A stretch of 64,000 bases of DNA from an uncultured bacterium (GTDB lineage Bacteria > Cyanobacteriota > Vampirovibrionia > Gastranaerophilales > Gastranaerophilaceae): assembly GCA_958366705.1 (NCBI GenBank), contig CATXCB010000001.1, positions 186,001 to 250,000 on the forward strand, given 5' to 3'. The notes under the pieces are model-generated. The model did not search any database. It saw nothing but the letters and a program-made list of their open reading frames with translations, and was not told the origin of the DNA. Below, in pieces: positions 39,312-47,936 of this stretch. The position numbers and the translations under genes are program-made. Every line of letters starts with the position of its first letter. Positions within the stretch are counted from its first letter, which is position 1.

Positions 39312-40635
39312 TTGAAGTGAGATATTTTATCATTTTTTTCATGTCTTTATTCCAAGAACCATTCCATCTTTTTAGAATTACATCGGCAGGACATAGACCT
39401 TTCATTGTATATTCTTTAATTGATTCAAGAAATAAATCTTCGCCGGTTTGAGCTTGTTTAAGATATTTTTCGGCAACCTGGATAATATTTTTTGCGTAAT
39501 CTAGTACTTTTGCTTTTTTTATTTTAGCTTGTAGAGCCTGTTTGGGAACATTATATCTTAGTTCTGAAAAATCTTTGTATTGAAGGTGTTTTAATAATTC
39601 TTCGCATTCGTCCATTGCAGAATTGTCATAAAAAATGCCCTTATATATTGCAAGGATTGCGTATTTTAAATCCCCGCCTACACAGTCATGATTACGAATT
39701 TCTATAAAATTACGCATTCTGACTTCCGGAAAATATAGATTTGCCTGTAATTCATAATCCTCAATAGTGGCCTGGCAGCCTGAGTAGCCGTTTTTCATAA
39801 ATTCTTCAAATGTTATATCTCCGTTAATTTCTACAGGATTATTGTCTCTTTGAATGAAAATCATAGGTGTTTTTAATACACAGTCTATATAATCGTCAAA
39901 GGAGAATTCTTCGCTGATTTTTCCACAGAAGCCGCAGCGGTCATTATCTGTATTTATCCAGCTTAAACCTCTAAATGTTTTATAACCTGTGTCTACTCCG
40001 CCGCGTATTGGAGAATTTGCAAACATTGCAGTCATAAATGGAGTTAATTTGTTTGCCAGTTTGAATTTTCTCATAGCATCTTCTTGAGATTTGAAATCTA
40101 TACAGCATTGGATTCCTGCAGTCTCTCTCATCATTACATCAGAAAGTATTCCCCAGAGATATTTTGCCATTACTTTATATCTTTTTTTAGGGATAAGATT
40201 TATTGATTTGTGCGTTGAATATGGGGACACTCCGTAATTTAAGAGTGTGATGTTTGAATCTTCAAGCAGAGGTGTCATTTTTGAATTTAGGTTATCAATT
40301 TTGCTTTTTAGCTGGAATATTGTTTTTTCTGGTTTTGCACTGATTTCAATTTGAGCACCCGGTTCCAGTGTTATAGTATCATGTGAGTTTTTTAGCCCGA
40401 TTAGGTTTTTTCCGTCAAGAATATAATCCCAGGTTTCTTCTTTTGCAAATTTTTCTAAAAAATTTTTGATACCGTTATCGCTCCAGTAGTCTATGGCTTT
40501 GAAAGAGGTTGCCGAGATGGGTAATCTTTCAAATTCAATTCCAATTCTGTAATCTTCAGGTTTTTTGTAACCTTTTGTATATATTTTTAGAATTTCTTTT
40601 CTGTCTAACTGAGTTTTTTGTTCAAGTTTAATCAT
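39304..40635 (-). CDS. Glutamate--cysteine ligase, plant/alphaproteobacterial type
   Basis: The 443-residue enzyme would join glutamate and cysteine, the first step to glutathione or a related thiol. Family motifs are YRIGIEFERLPI near the N-terminus, DTITLEPGAQIEISAKPE, YGVSPYSTH, MMRETAGIQCCIDFKSQEDA and FPEVRMRNFIEIRNHDCVGGD. It resembles GCS2-type enzymes known from plants, cyanobacteria and alphaproteobacteria. Glutathione synthetase is not adjacent, so the product may be gamma-glutamylcysteine. AAAGAGGTT precedes the ATG. Confidence 0.9.
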   Translation of the reverse strand: MIKLEQKTQLDRKEILKIYTKGYKKPEDYRIGIEFERLPISATSFKAIDYWSDNGIKNFLEKFAKEETWDYILDGKNLIGLKNSHDTITLEPGAQIEISAKPEKTIFQLKSKIDNLNSKMTPLLEDSNITLLNYGVSPYSTHKSINLIPKKRYKVMAKYLWGILSDVMMRETAGIQCCIDFKSQEDAMRKFKLANKLTPFMTAMFANSPIRGGVDTGYKTFRGLSWINTDNDRCGFCGKISEEFSFDDYIDCVLKTPMIFIQRDNNPVEINGDITFEEFMKNGYSGCQATIEDYELQANLYFPEVRMRNFIEIRNHDCVGGDLKYAILAIYKGIFYDNSAMDECEELLKHLQYKDFSELRYNVPKQALQAKIKKAKVLDYAKNIIQVAEKYLKQAQTGEDLFLESIKEYTMKGLCPADVILKRWNGSWNKDMKKMIKYLTSIT

Positions 40636-40718
40636 GCTAACCTCTTTGTTTTCATATTATTATAACATTATTTAAAATATCAAATAAAACTTTGTAAACA
40701 TTTGCCTGTGTGTGTTAT

Positions 40719-40724
40719 TATAAT
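40719..40724 (+). promoter_or_regulatory. -10 box of rsmA (leaderless layout)
   Basis: TATAAT ends 7 nt (TAGTAAG) before the ATG at 40732. No Shine-Dalgarno lies between, and the open frame upstream (to 40702) would start before this box. Confidence 0.6.
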
Positions 40725-40731
40725 TAGTAAG

Positions 40732-41574
40732 ATGAATTACTTCGAACGGGCAAGATACTTTAGAACTAAAAAACGTCTTGGACAAAACTTCCTTGTTGAT
40801 GGGGAAGTTATTCAGGACATTATCAAATTTGCAAATATTACACCGGAAGATACAATTGTGGAAATCGGTCCGGGGGTTGGTTTTGTAACAGAACAACTTG
40901 TTAAATATGCGAAAAAAGTTATTGTTATTGAGCTGGATGAAGAAGCTATTGTAGAATTAAAAAAACTGGACGCTCCGAACTTGGAAATTATTCATAATGA
41001 TGTTTTAAAAACGGATTTATCTGCTCTTTGTGATGAACAATTCAAGGTTGTTGCTAATATTCCATATTACATCACAAGCCCGATTATTGCTCATTTGCTT
41101 GGCGAAGTCGATGATTTAAATAACAAAAATCGAAATAAAATTAAAGATATCATTTTGATGGTTCAGGAAGAAGTTGCAAGAAGAATGGTTGCGAATGAAA
41201 ATTCTCAAGGCAAGCAGTACGGATTGCTTACTATATTGTCACAGTTCTGGGCAGATGTTAAAATTTTAAGATTAGTGGGGAGGAAATGTTTTTATCCTGC
41301 CCCAAAAGTAAATTCTGCTCTTGTAAAACTTGATGTTAGAACTGAACCTAAATTAAAGCTTTCAGATTATTCACATTTTAGAAAAACTGTTAAATCAGCT
41401 TTTTCTCAACGTAGAAAGAATATTAAAAACTGTTTGTTAAATGGCGGGTTTTTAAAAGATAATGTTGTGAAATCCCTTGCGAATATGGGGTTGGACGAAA
41501 ATATCAGAGGAGAAAAACTTTCTATTGAAATGTTTGGAAATTTGTCTGAGGAATTAATAAAGAATGCAAACTAA
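40732..41574 (+). CDS. rsmA: 16S rRNA (adenine(1518)-N6/adenine(1519)-N6)-dimethyltransferase
   Basis: Also called KsgA, it dimethylates two adjacent adenines of the 3'-terminal 16S hairpin late in 30S assembly. The start MNYFERARYFRTKKRLGQNF is chosen at 40732. SAM-binding motif I is VEIGPGVGFVTEQL, the acidic end of strand 2 is VIELDEEA, and the catalytic motif IV is VVANIPYYITSPI. The C-terminal helical domain has AFSQRRKNIKNCL. At 280 residues it is full length. It overlaps ispE by 11 bp, so the two are translationally linked. Confidence 0.96.
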   Translation: MNYFERARYFRTKKRLGQNFLVDGEVIQDIIKFANITPEDTIVEIGPGVGFVTEQLVKYAKKVIVIELDEEAIVELKKLDAPNLEIIHNDVLKTDLSALCDEQFKVVANIPYYITSPIIAHLLGEVDDLNNKNRNKIKDIILMVQEEVARRMVANENSQGKQYGLLTILSQFWADVKILRLVGRKCFYPAPKVNSALVKLDVRTEPKLKLSDYSHFRKTVKSAFSQRRKNIKNCLLNGGFLKDNVVKSLANMGLDENIRGEKLSIEMFGNLSEELIKNAN

Positions 41575-42367
41575 ATCAATAAAAATTCAATGTCCTGCTA
41601 AAATTAATTTAAATTTAAAAGTTATAAATAAAAGAGAAGACGGGTTCCACAATATAGAAAGTGTTATGCAGGCTATAAGTTTGTTTGATTATCTCACAAT
41701 TACAGCAGAAGAGTCAGTTGATTTTGGAATAATTTTGCAAGGTAACAGTAATGAAATTCCGTACAATGAAAAAAATCTTGTCTATAAGGCTGTAAAATTG
41801 TTTTGTGAAACTTGCAAGATTACGGATAAGAAAATTGTGGTATATATAGATAAAAATATTCCTGTATCGGCAGGTTTGGCAGGTGGAAGTACCGATGCTG
41901 CCGGAACTCTTTACGGATTAAATAAATTATTCGAAAATATTTTCTCAGAGTCAGAACTTCATAAACTGTGTGCAAATCTCGGATCAGATTTGAATTTTTG
42001 TCTTGTTGGAGGTTGCATGCTTACACGTGGACGCGGAGAAATTCTGGAGCCTTGTGAATTCAAAAATACTAAGGTGAATCTGATTAAACCTGTGAATCTC
42101 GGGATATCAGCTAAAGAAGCTTATACAAAGTTTTCTCAGAAAATTGCTTTGAGTTTGACAGGACGAGATAATTATAGAAATGATTTAGAGTGGGCAGTAA
42201 TTGAAGATTACAAAGAGCTGCTGTTTATAAAAGAAATGTATCCGGATGCTATTATGACAGGATCAGGTTCTACGTATTTTTCGTTAAAGAATGAATTTTT
42301 TGAGCAAAGTGGTTACTGGGTAAAAAATGGTCTGGAAGCAATAAATTATGGAGTGAAGGAAGTTTAA
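41564..42367 (+). CDS. ispE: 4-diphosphocytidyl-2-C-methyl-D-erythritol kinase
   Basis: This GHMP kinase catalyses the fourth step of the MEP isoprenoid pathway. It shows AKINLNLKVINKREDGFHNI at the N-terminus, the phosphate loop PVSAGLAGGSTDAAGTLYGL and the C-terminal MTGSGSTYFSL. At 267 residues it is slightly shorter than usual. It starts inside the end of rsmA. The pathway's dxr gene is present at 47937 in the same window on the other strand. Confidence 0.95.
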   Translation: MQTKSIKIQCPAKINLNLKVINKREDGFHNIESVMQAISLFDYLTITAEESVDFGIILQGNSNEIPYNEKNLVYKAVKLFCETCKITDKKIVVYIDKNIPVSAGLAGGSTDAAGTLYGLNKLFENIFSESELHKLCANLGSDLNFCLVGGCMLTRGRGEILEPCEFKNTKVNLIKPVNLGISAKEAYTKFSQKIALSLTGRDNYRNDLEWAVIEDYKELLFIKEMYPDAIMTGSGSTYFSLKNEFFEQSGYWVKNGLEAINYGVKEV

Positions 42368-42393
42368 TTGCGTTTTTATTATTTTATAAAGTA

Positions 42394-42423
42394 GCAGCCG
42401 GACTTTTTATAAAGTCCGGCTGC
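42394..42423. terminator. Bidirectional hairpin between ispE and the large Ala/Thr-rich gene
   Basis: GCAGCCGGACTTT and AAAGTCCGGCTGC pair over 13 bp with a 4-nt loop. It separates two convergent genes; the T runs on either side are weak. Confidence 0.75.
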
Positions 42424-42428
42424 ATTTG

Positions 42429-44546
42429 TTATTTGTGACTTTCAGCTCTTTTGCGTTCCCATTCTGCAAATTCTTCAGGTGTCATTCTTGGAGAAATTGG
42501 TTTGCCTGTATCACAGTCTGTAGCCCACATTAGTTTACCATCACTTGCTGTGTTGTATTTTCTATCAGATTTACCACCAGGTTTGCCCTGTAAGTTGTTT
42601 GCTCTATCAACGGCATCATCTGCTAATTTTACAGTTTTACCGTTTGGTAATTGGAATTCTTTCTTCAGTGCTCGACCTGTCAATTTGTTATTTTCGTCTC
42701 TTGAGTTTTGAATTGCATTATCTCCAGATGATAATTGCTTTTGTACAGCGCGTCTGTCCGCTTCTGATAGTTCAGTACCGTCACCATTTACATATAATTT
42801 AGAATAATGCCATGGACCACCGTATTTGATAACAGGGATTTCAGAACGAATATTTTCTTCATTTACATTATAACAATCTTCTTCTTCCGGCGGTGGTGTT
42901 ACTGGCGTAGTTACTGTTGGTGTACTTACTGCTGGTGTAGATACTGGTTCTTCAGCTTTTTCCGGTTCTACTAAGTGCGGATTATTTTTTACAAAGTTTG
43001 CGGCTTCGTAAGCAGCTACAAGCTCTCTAGTATTAACACTCTTGCCGGTTCTTTCACCAATGGAAGTTTGTAGAATTGCGGCTTTGATTTCTTTATCTCT
43101 ATTTTTATCGCCTGTTATTTCCATATTAAGGATTTTATCCATAACTGCTTGATTAGCTTTTCCTGAAACTTTTGCTTTTTGAGATAATACTTCATCTACG
43201 CTGGCACCTTTAAAGATGTCTTTTTCGCCACGGTCTTTAACTGTGATTGCTGCTATAACTGCTGGTAATACAGCTCCGGCTAAGCCTCTTAATGCCATTT
43301 CGCCTTTTGATATTTTATTAGTAGCTTCTGCAACTTTTGTAGCTGTAGATGTTACTGTTGTTGTTTGAGTGTCTGTAGCTTCAACTGAATCAAAGAATTC
43401 TTCTCCGTTTGAAGCCGTCCAGTGGTTAGTTGCTGTAGCAGATGCGTTTGCTGTAGCTGTTGCTGTAGCTGTTGCCGCTGCAGAGGCTACTGCTTGTGCT
43501 ACCACACCTCCGCCAAGCAATCCGGTCAAAGCTCCTGTACCTAATGCTAGTGTTGCGGCTCCGGCTTTCATTACACCTGTGTAATTCTTTCTTACATCCA
43601 GATTGGCTACTTCAAACATATCTTTTGTTGTTTTATTTTTAACTTCAGCACTGCCTTTTAGAACTTTTCTTTCATCAAGTCCAGCTTTAAAGTCAGAACC
43701 GGTGTATTGCAACATTGTTTTTTGGTATGCTTCGGTGTTTACTGAACCATCTTCGTTAAACATTTGAGATGCATTATAGTCTCTTTGTATGTACTCAGCA
43801 GCTTTTACCATTACTTGGAATGCTTTATTTTTATCTGCAGGTGTTGCACCATTTTCGTAAATATCTTTATATTTATGATATGACTTTAAAGCTTCTTCAA
43901 CACTTGTTTTTGATTTTTCATGAAGTCGTTTGGCTCCTTCTAAAGCTTTTCCATCTAATAATGTGTATTTAGGATTGTCTTTATCCCAGGTTCCATCTTC
44001 TTTTGCTTGTTTTACTGCAGCTTTATATTCTTCTTCATTTGTGTATATTTTTTCAAGTGCATCATAGCGGTTCATGGCTTCTAAGTTTTTAGTAGCTGCT
44101 TTTGCAATTTTTTTAGCTTTTCTGCCAGTTACATCAAATTCAACTGCAGCTTCATCTTTTGTATCATATCTTTCTTGACCTCTTAAAGCTTTTGTATCGG
44201 TTGCTGCTATGTTGTCTCTTTTGGATTGGAATTCATCCAGTACATTTTGTGCTTCTGTTTTTGGTGTCGTTGTTTTTTGTGCAGCAGCTTTCATTTCTGC
44301 AATTTCAGCATTGGCTTTCTGTTGTGCTTCAGCTTTTTTTGCTTGCTCTTCAGGAGTTAGAGGAGCTGTTTCTGCATGTTCTACTTTTGTTTCGGCTTTT
44401 TTTGAATTCTCATCAAATTTTAAAATTGCAGTACTAAGTTCTTGTACTTTTGCAAAGTCTCCTTTTGCGGAGGCGGCATTTAGTTGAGCCACCAGTTGTG
44501 CTCTCTGAGCTTGGTTTGCACCATTCACACCATTTGTACCCATCAT
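42429..44546 (-). CDS. Large lineage-type protein with Ala/Thr-rich hydrophobic centre (705 aa)
   Basis: I do not recognise a named family. The first about 310 residues are charged and helical (PEEQAKKAEAQQKANAEIAE is coiled-coil-like). Residues about 325-370 hold a glycine/alanine-rich hydrophobic stretch (AGAATLALGTGALTGLLGGG) followed by the repeat ATATATANASATAT, and a second hydrophobic piece LRGLAGAVLPAVIAAIT near 420. After a Pro/Thr linker (STPAVSTPTVTTPVTPPPEE) comes a C-terminal domain with Asn- and Arg-rich motifs. There is no classical signal peptide. A membrane-inserting or surface role is possible only as inference. AAGGAC precedes the ATG. Confidence 0.7.
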   Translation of the reverse strand: MMGTNGVNGANQAQRAQLVAQLNAASAKGDFAKVQELSTAILKFDENSKKAETKVEHAETAPLTPEEQAKKAEAQQKANAEIAEMKAAAQKTTTPKTEAQNVLDEFQSKRDNIAATDTKALRGQERYDTKDEAAVEFDVTGRKAKKIAKAATKNLEAMNRYDALEKIYTNEEEYKAAVKQAKEDGTWDKDNPKYTLLDGKALEGAKRLHEKSKTSVEEALKSYHKYKDIYENGATPADKNKAFQVMVKAAEYIQRDYNASQMFNEDGSVNTEAYQKTMLQYTGSDFKAGLDERKVLKGSAEVKNKTTKDMFEVANLDVRKNYTGVMKAGAATLALGTGALTGLLGGGVVAQAVASAAATATATATANASATATNHWTASNGEEFFDSVEATDTQTTTVTSTATKVAEATNKISKGEMALRGLAGAVLPAVIAAITVKDRGEKDIFKGASVDEVLSQKAKVSGKANQAVMDKILNMEITGDKNRDKEIKAAILQTSIGERTGKSVNTRELVAAYEAANFVKNNPHLVEPEKAEEPVSTPAVSTPTVTTPVTPPPEEEDCYNVNEENIRSEIPVIKYGGPWHYSKLYVNGDGTELSEADRRAVQKQLSSGDNAIQNSRDENNKLTGRALKKEFQLPNGKTVKLADDAVDRANNLQGKPGGKSDRKYNTASDGKLMWATDCDTGKPISPRMTPEEFAEWERKRAESHK

Positions 44547-44950
44547 TTGTCCTTTCTTTCTCTTATAGAATTTTGTACATTAATTTCACTATGTTTTTAT
44601 AAACGTTTTATTGTCTCAAAAATTTACTTTTTTTATCTACTTTTTATATACTAAATAGCTCAAATGCAAATATAGTGTATTTATTAGTATGTTAAGAAAT
44701 ATTAATAAAACGTTTAGTTTGATGTTATTTATTTAATTTGGTTTATTTCTTATACGCATTTCTAACCTTTCTACAATTTTTACACAGTATCCTTTTATGT
44801 GAATAATCGGTTTTTTGGAAATTTATCTTTAATAATTTCGGGTAAAATAATTCGTTTTCTGCTTGAAAGCCTTTCTATGCGTGGTTTTAGGTTGGTTTAC
44901 AAAAATTCATAAAAGGCTGTTTATAATCTTAATATCTTTATGATTTTAAC
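44547..44950. other. AT-rich gene-free region with a spaced inverted repeat
   Basis: No gene is seen here. The clearest structure is TAAACGTTTTATT (44600-44612) and its exact reverse complement AATAAAACGTTTA (44704-44716), 91 bp apart; each arm contains the palindrome AAACGTTT. It could be a two-site operator for the divergent genes at 42429 and 44987. Confidence 0.5.
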
Positions 44951-44979
44951 TTGCGTACAGGAGGTTAATTTGTTAAAAT
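44951..44979 (+). promoter_or_regulatory. Promoter of the TrmB-like gene (leaderless layout, decoy AGGAGG)
   Basis: TTGCGT (44951-44956), a 17-bp spacer and extended -10 TGT-TAAAAT (44971-44979) end 7 nt before the ATG at 44987. AGGAGG at 44959-44964 lies inside the spacer; the TTG start it would serve reads only ten codons before a stop. Confidence 0.6.
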
Positions 44980-44986
44980 TTGAGAA

Positions 44987-45784
44987 ATGGATGATATTAT
45001 AGAAAAATTAAAAGAGTTTGGATTTAATTCTTATGAAGCAAAGGTTTACCTTGCGTTATTGAAAAAATATCCGGCAACAGGGTATGAAGTTGCGCAAATT
45101 GCAGATATTCCACAGTCAAGGGCTTATGATTCTTTAAAATCTTTAGTTGTATCGAAAGTTGTTTTTTCTTCAGATGAAAAGCCTCAAAAGTATACACCGG
45201 TAGCTCCAAAAGAATTGACACAAAGGTTTAAACGTAAACTTAATTCGGCAATTGATTATCTTGAAAAAAAACTTCCGGATGTTAGAGATGATTATAATGA
45301 ACCTATCCATACTATCACCGGATATAATAATATCTTGACGAAAGTTAGTGAGGTTATTAATAATACTTCTCGTTCAATCTATTTGGAGTTATGGGCTGTT
45401 GATTATCAACAGCTGGCTGGGGTTATTGAACAGGCATATGATCGCGGTATTGATATAAGACTTGTAGGTTATGATGATTTATCATCTCCTTATGGTATTG
45501 TTTATCAGCATGATGGAGCTAAAGAGGTTGAATATTTAACAGGCAGCAGATTAGTTTATTTATTATCTGATGAAACTGAATGTGTATTTGGCAGGATAGA
45601 ATCTCAGGTTACCTGGACCAAAAATCCTGATGTGGCATATCTTTTAAAAGAGTTTATAGTTCACGATATGTATTTATTAGATGTAAATAAACAATTTCCT
45701 GAACAGTTGAAATACTTCTATGGTAATAGCTTTAGAAAGCTTAAAGACAAAATTGTTACAAAATCTTCCAGTTACAATTTGTAG
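44987..45784 (+). CDS. TrmB-family transcriptional regulator
   Basis: The N-terminal winged helix (KLKEFGFNSYEAKVYLALLK, then IADIPQSRAYDSLKSLVVSK) is typical of TrmB-type sugar-responsive regulators. A short coiled coil follows (KRKLNSAIDYLEKKL), then a PLD-like ligand domain from about residue 105 (SIYLELWAVDYQQLAGVIEQ, RGIDIRLVGYDD). Such proteins bind sugars or related metabolites and act on transport or metabolic genes. The likely ligand and targets are not visible. No Shine-Dalgarno; see the promoter entry. Confidence 0.88.
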   Translation: MDDIIEKLKEFGFNSYEAKVYLALLKKYPATGYEVAQIADIPQSRAYDSLKSLVVSKVVFSSDEKPQKYTPVAPKELTQRFKRKLNSAIDYLEKKLPDVRDDYNEPIHTITGYNNILTKVSEVINNTSRSIYLELWAVDYQQLAGVIEQAYDRGIDIRLVGYDDLSSPYGIVYQHDGAKEVEYLTGSRLVYLLSDETECVFGRIESQVTWTKNPDVAYLLKEFIVHDMYLLDVNKQFPEQLKYFYGNSFRKLKDKIVTKSSSYNL

Positions 45785-45888
45785 CATGCCGTTTTTTTAA
45801 TAAATATTTACTTTTATATGTTTATTTAAGGTTTATAATTATAGAATAAATGTGAATAGAACATGTATTTTGGGAGAATAAAAGGGAC

Positions 45889-46506
45889 ATGGACGGATAT
45901 AGCTTTGAGATAATTACCGGTCCAATGAGCTGCGGTAAAACAGAAGAGCTTTTGAGACGTATCAGACGTTGTATTATTGCCAAGAAAAAAGTAAAAGTTA
46001 TTTCACCTGATGTGGATACAAGAGCTAAAGGTGATTATATTGAATCAAGAAATGGTTTGTGGCTTGATGCTATTAAGGTAAAGCATTCAGTTCAAATTTT
46101 GAGTTTGGTAAGAGATGCAGAAGTCGTTGCAATTGATGAATTACAGTTTTTTGATTCTAATATTGTTAAAGTTATAACTCAATTGATGAACGAGGGGAAA
46201 AAAGTTATCGGTACAGGACTTGAGCTTGATTTTAAAGCTGAGCCGTTCGGGCCAATGCCTGAATTGATGTGTATTGCAACAAAAGTTGATAAACTGCATG
46301 CTGTTTGTATGAAGTGTGGATGTGAACATGCTACAAGAACTCAAAGATTAATTGATGGTCAGCCTGCAGATAAGAATTCTCCATTGATTATGATTGGCGG
46401 TGATGAAACTTATGAAGCAAGATGTGTCAGATGTTATGAATTGCCTGACTCAGGTGCTAAGAAAAAATCGGCAGGTTTTAAGTTATTACAATTTGATCAC
46501 AGATAA
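45889..46506 (+). CDS. tdk: Thymidine kinase
   Basis: The 205-residue type II enzyme phosphorylates thymidine for salvage. It shows the P-loop GPMSCGKTEELLRRIRR, Walker B-like VVAIDELQFFD, the lasso region with TGLELDFKAEPFGPMPEL and the structural zinc cysteines CMKCGC and CVRC. GGGAG and GGG stretches precede the ATG. It is monocistronic between a TrmB-like regulator gene and ctpA, all on the plus strand. Confidence 0.96.
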   Translation: MDGYSFEIITGPMSCGKTEELLRRIRRCIIAKKKVKVISPDVDTRAKGDYIESRNGLWLDAIKVKHSVQILSLVRDAEVVAIDELQFFDSNIVKVITQLMNEGKKVIGTGLELDFKAEPFGPMPELMCIATKVDKLHAVCMKCGCEHATRTQRLIDGQPADKNSPLIMIGGDETYEARCVRCYELPDSGAKKKSAGFKLLQFDHR

Positions 46507-46663
46507 GATATATACATTATAGTAATGAATGTGGAATTTAAAATTTCACATTTTTTTTTATATGTGATAATATAAGCACAGTGATAATTCTTTATCTCGG
46601 AAACTTTTTGAGATTGTTTTCGTCTAAGTTTAGCAGAGGGAATTATTGGAGGTTTAGGTAAGA

Positions 46664-47884
46664 ATGAGAAAACTAATGAAGAAAAGTATTATATTTCTAG
46701 GTTTATTTATTGTAATGTTTAGCTGGGTGATAAGATCAAATGTTCATGCCGCAACTCCTGCAGAATTGTATGATAATGTCTGGAGATTGATTAATTCAAA
46801 ATATGTTGATCAAACAAACAATGAACAGGATTGGCTAAAATGGCGTCATAAGTATGATAATGTTTTAAGGACTGAAGATGATGCTTATGTAGCTATTGAT
46901 ACAATGATTGCCAGTTTGAATGACCCGTATACAAAATTTTTAGACCCTAAAGAATTTGCGGATGAAACAGGTTCAATTAAAGGTTCTCTAAAGGGTATCG
47001 GTATTCAAATAGGTGTCAAAGACGGCAAATTAATGGTTATAGCACCTATCGAAGATACTCCTGCAGAAAAAGCAGGTTTGCTGGCTGATGACGAAATTTT
47101 ATCTATTGATGGTAAAAGTACAAAAGGTATAACTGTTGATAAAGCTGCAGATTTGATTCGGGGTGAAGAAGGTACTCAAGTTACTTTGGTTGTTAAACGT
47201 AAGGATTTAGCTCCAAAAACATATACAATTACACGTGCAGAAATTGAGATTAAATCTGTTTCTCAAAAGATTCCTGATAATATCAGTATGCCAAATGACA
47301 TCGGATATATTAGACTGAGTTCATTTATCAGCAGAAATGCAGCAAAAGAATTTTCTGATATTTTGACAAATTCACCGGATAAAAAAGCTTTTATCGTTGA
47401 TTTACGTTCAAATCCGGGCGGTCTATTAAGCAATGCTATTTATATTTCGGATATGTTTCTTGATGGAGGTGCTATTGTTAGTACTGTTGACAGAGACGGC
47501 TATAAAGAAACTCAGAGAGCTTCAAAGGGTGTACTTACAACCAAACCGCTTGTTGTTATTTTGAATAAGGGTTCAGCTTCTGCAAGTGAGATTTTCTCAG
47601 GAGCTATGAAAGATAACAAAAGAGCTGTTTTAATTGGTACACAATCATTTGGAAAAGGATTGGTTCAAGAAATCAACAAGCTTCCGGATAATGCGGGTAT
47701 AAATATTACAATTCAAAAATATTTAACGCCAAATGGTACTGATATTCACAAAAAAGGTATTACTCCTGATATAGTTGTTGATTTAACTGATGAAGACATA
47801 AAAAACAAAGATGATGTACAGTTAAAAAAAGCAATTGATGTAGCTAAAAGTTTAACTAATGGAACTTTTGTTGTAGCTAAATAG
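46664..47884 (+). CDS. ctpA: Carboxyl-terminal processing protease (S41 family)
   Basis: A signal or anchor helix (KSIIFLGLFIVMFSWVIRS) leads the protein to the periplasm. A PDZ domain spans about residues 95-185 (GSLKGIGIQIGVKDGKLMVI, DEILSIDGKSTKGI), then the protease domain with DLRSNPGGLLSNAI, the catalytic Ser in NKGSASASEIFSGA and Lys in GTQSFGKGLVQ. It trims C-termini of envelope proteins; cyanobacterial CtpA matures the D1 protein, but no photosystem exists here. GGAGG lies about 12 nt upstream. A terminator follows. Confidence 0.94.
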   Translation: MRKLMKKSIIFLGLFIVMFSWVIRSNVHAATPAELYDNVWRLINSKYVDQTNNEQDWLKWRHKYDNVLRTEDDAYVAIDTMIASLNDPYTKFLDPKEFADETGSIKGSLKGIGIQIGVKDGKLMVIAPIEDTPAEKAGLLADDEILSIDGKSTKGITVDKAADLIRGEEGTQVTLVVKRKDLAPKTYTITRAEIEIKSVSQKIPDNISMPNDIGYIRLSSFISRNAAKEFSDILTNSPDKKAFIVDLRSNPGGLLSNAIYISDMFLDGGAIVSTVDRDGYKETQRASKGVLTTKPLVVILNKGSASASEIFSGAMKDNKRAVLIGTQSFGKGLVQEINKLPDNAGINITIQKYLTPNGTDIHKKGITPDIVVDLTDEDIKNKDDVQLKKAIDVAKSLTNGTFVVAK

Positions 47885-47900
47885 AAAATTATAGTATGAG

Positions 47901-47936
47901 AAAGCGGCTTTGGTTTAAACCAAAGCCGCTTTTTTA
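47901..47936. terminator. Intrinsic terminator after ctpA (bidirectional)
   Basis: AAAGCGGCTTTGGTTT and AAACCAAAGCCGCTTT form a 16-bp perfect stem followed by TTTTT on the plus strand. The dxr stop codon lies in its T tract. Confidence 0.92.

Noticed and set aside
43369..43584. Periodic GCTGTAGCTGTTGCTGTAGC-like stretch suggestive of a tandem repeat or CRISPR
   Set aside because: It is the coding sequence of the Ala/Thr-rich run ATATATANASATAT in the 705-residue protein; there are no spacers and the period follows codons.
44957..44986. Shine-Dalgarno AGGAGG for the TrmB-like gene
   Set aside because: It is 22 nt from the ATG and any start at proper distance hits a stop after ten codons; it fits better as promoter spacer.
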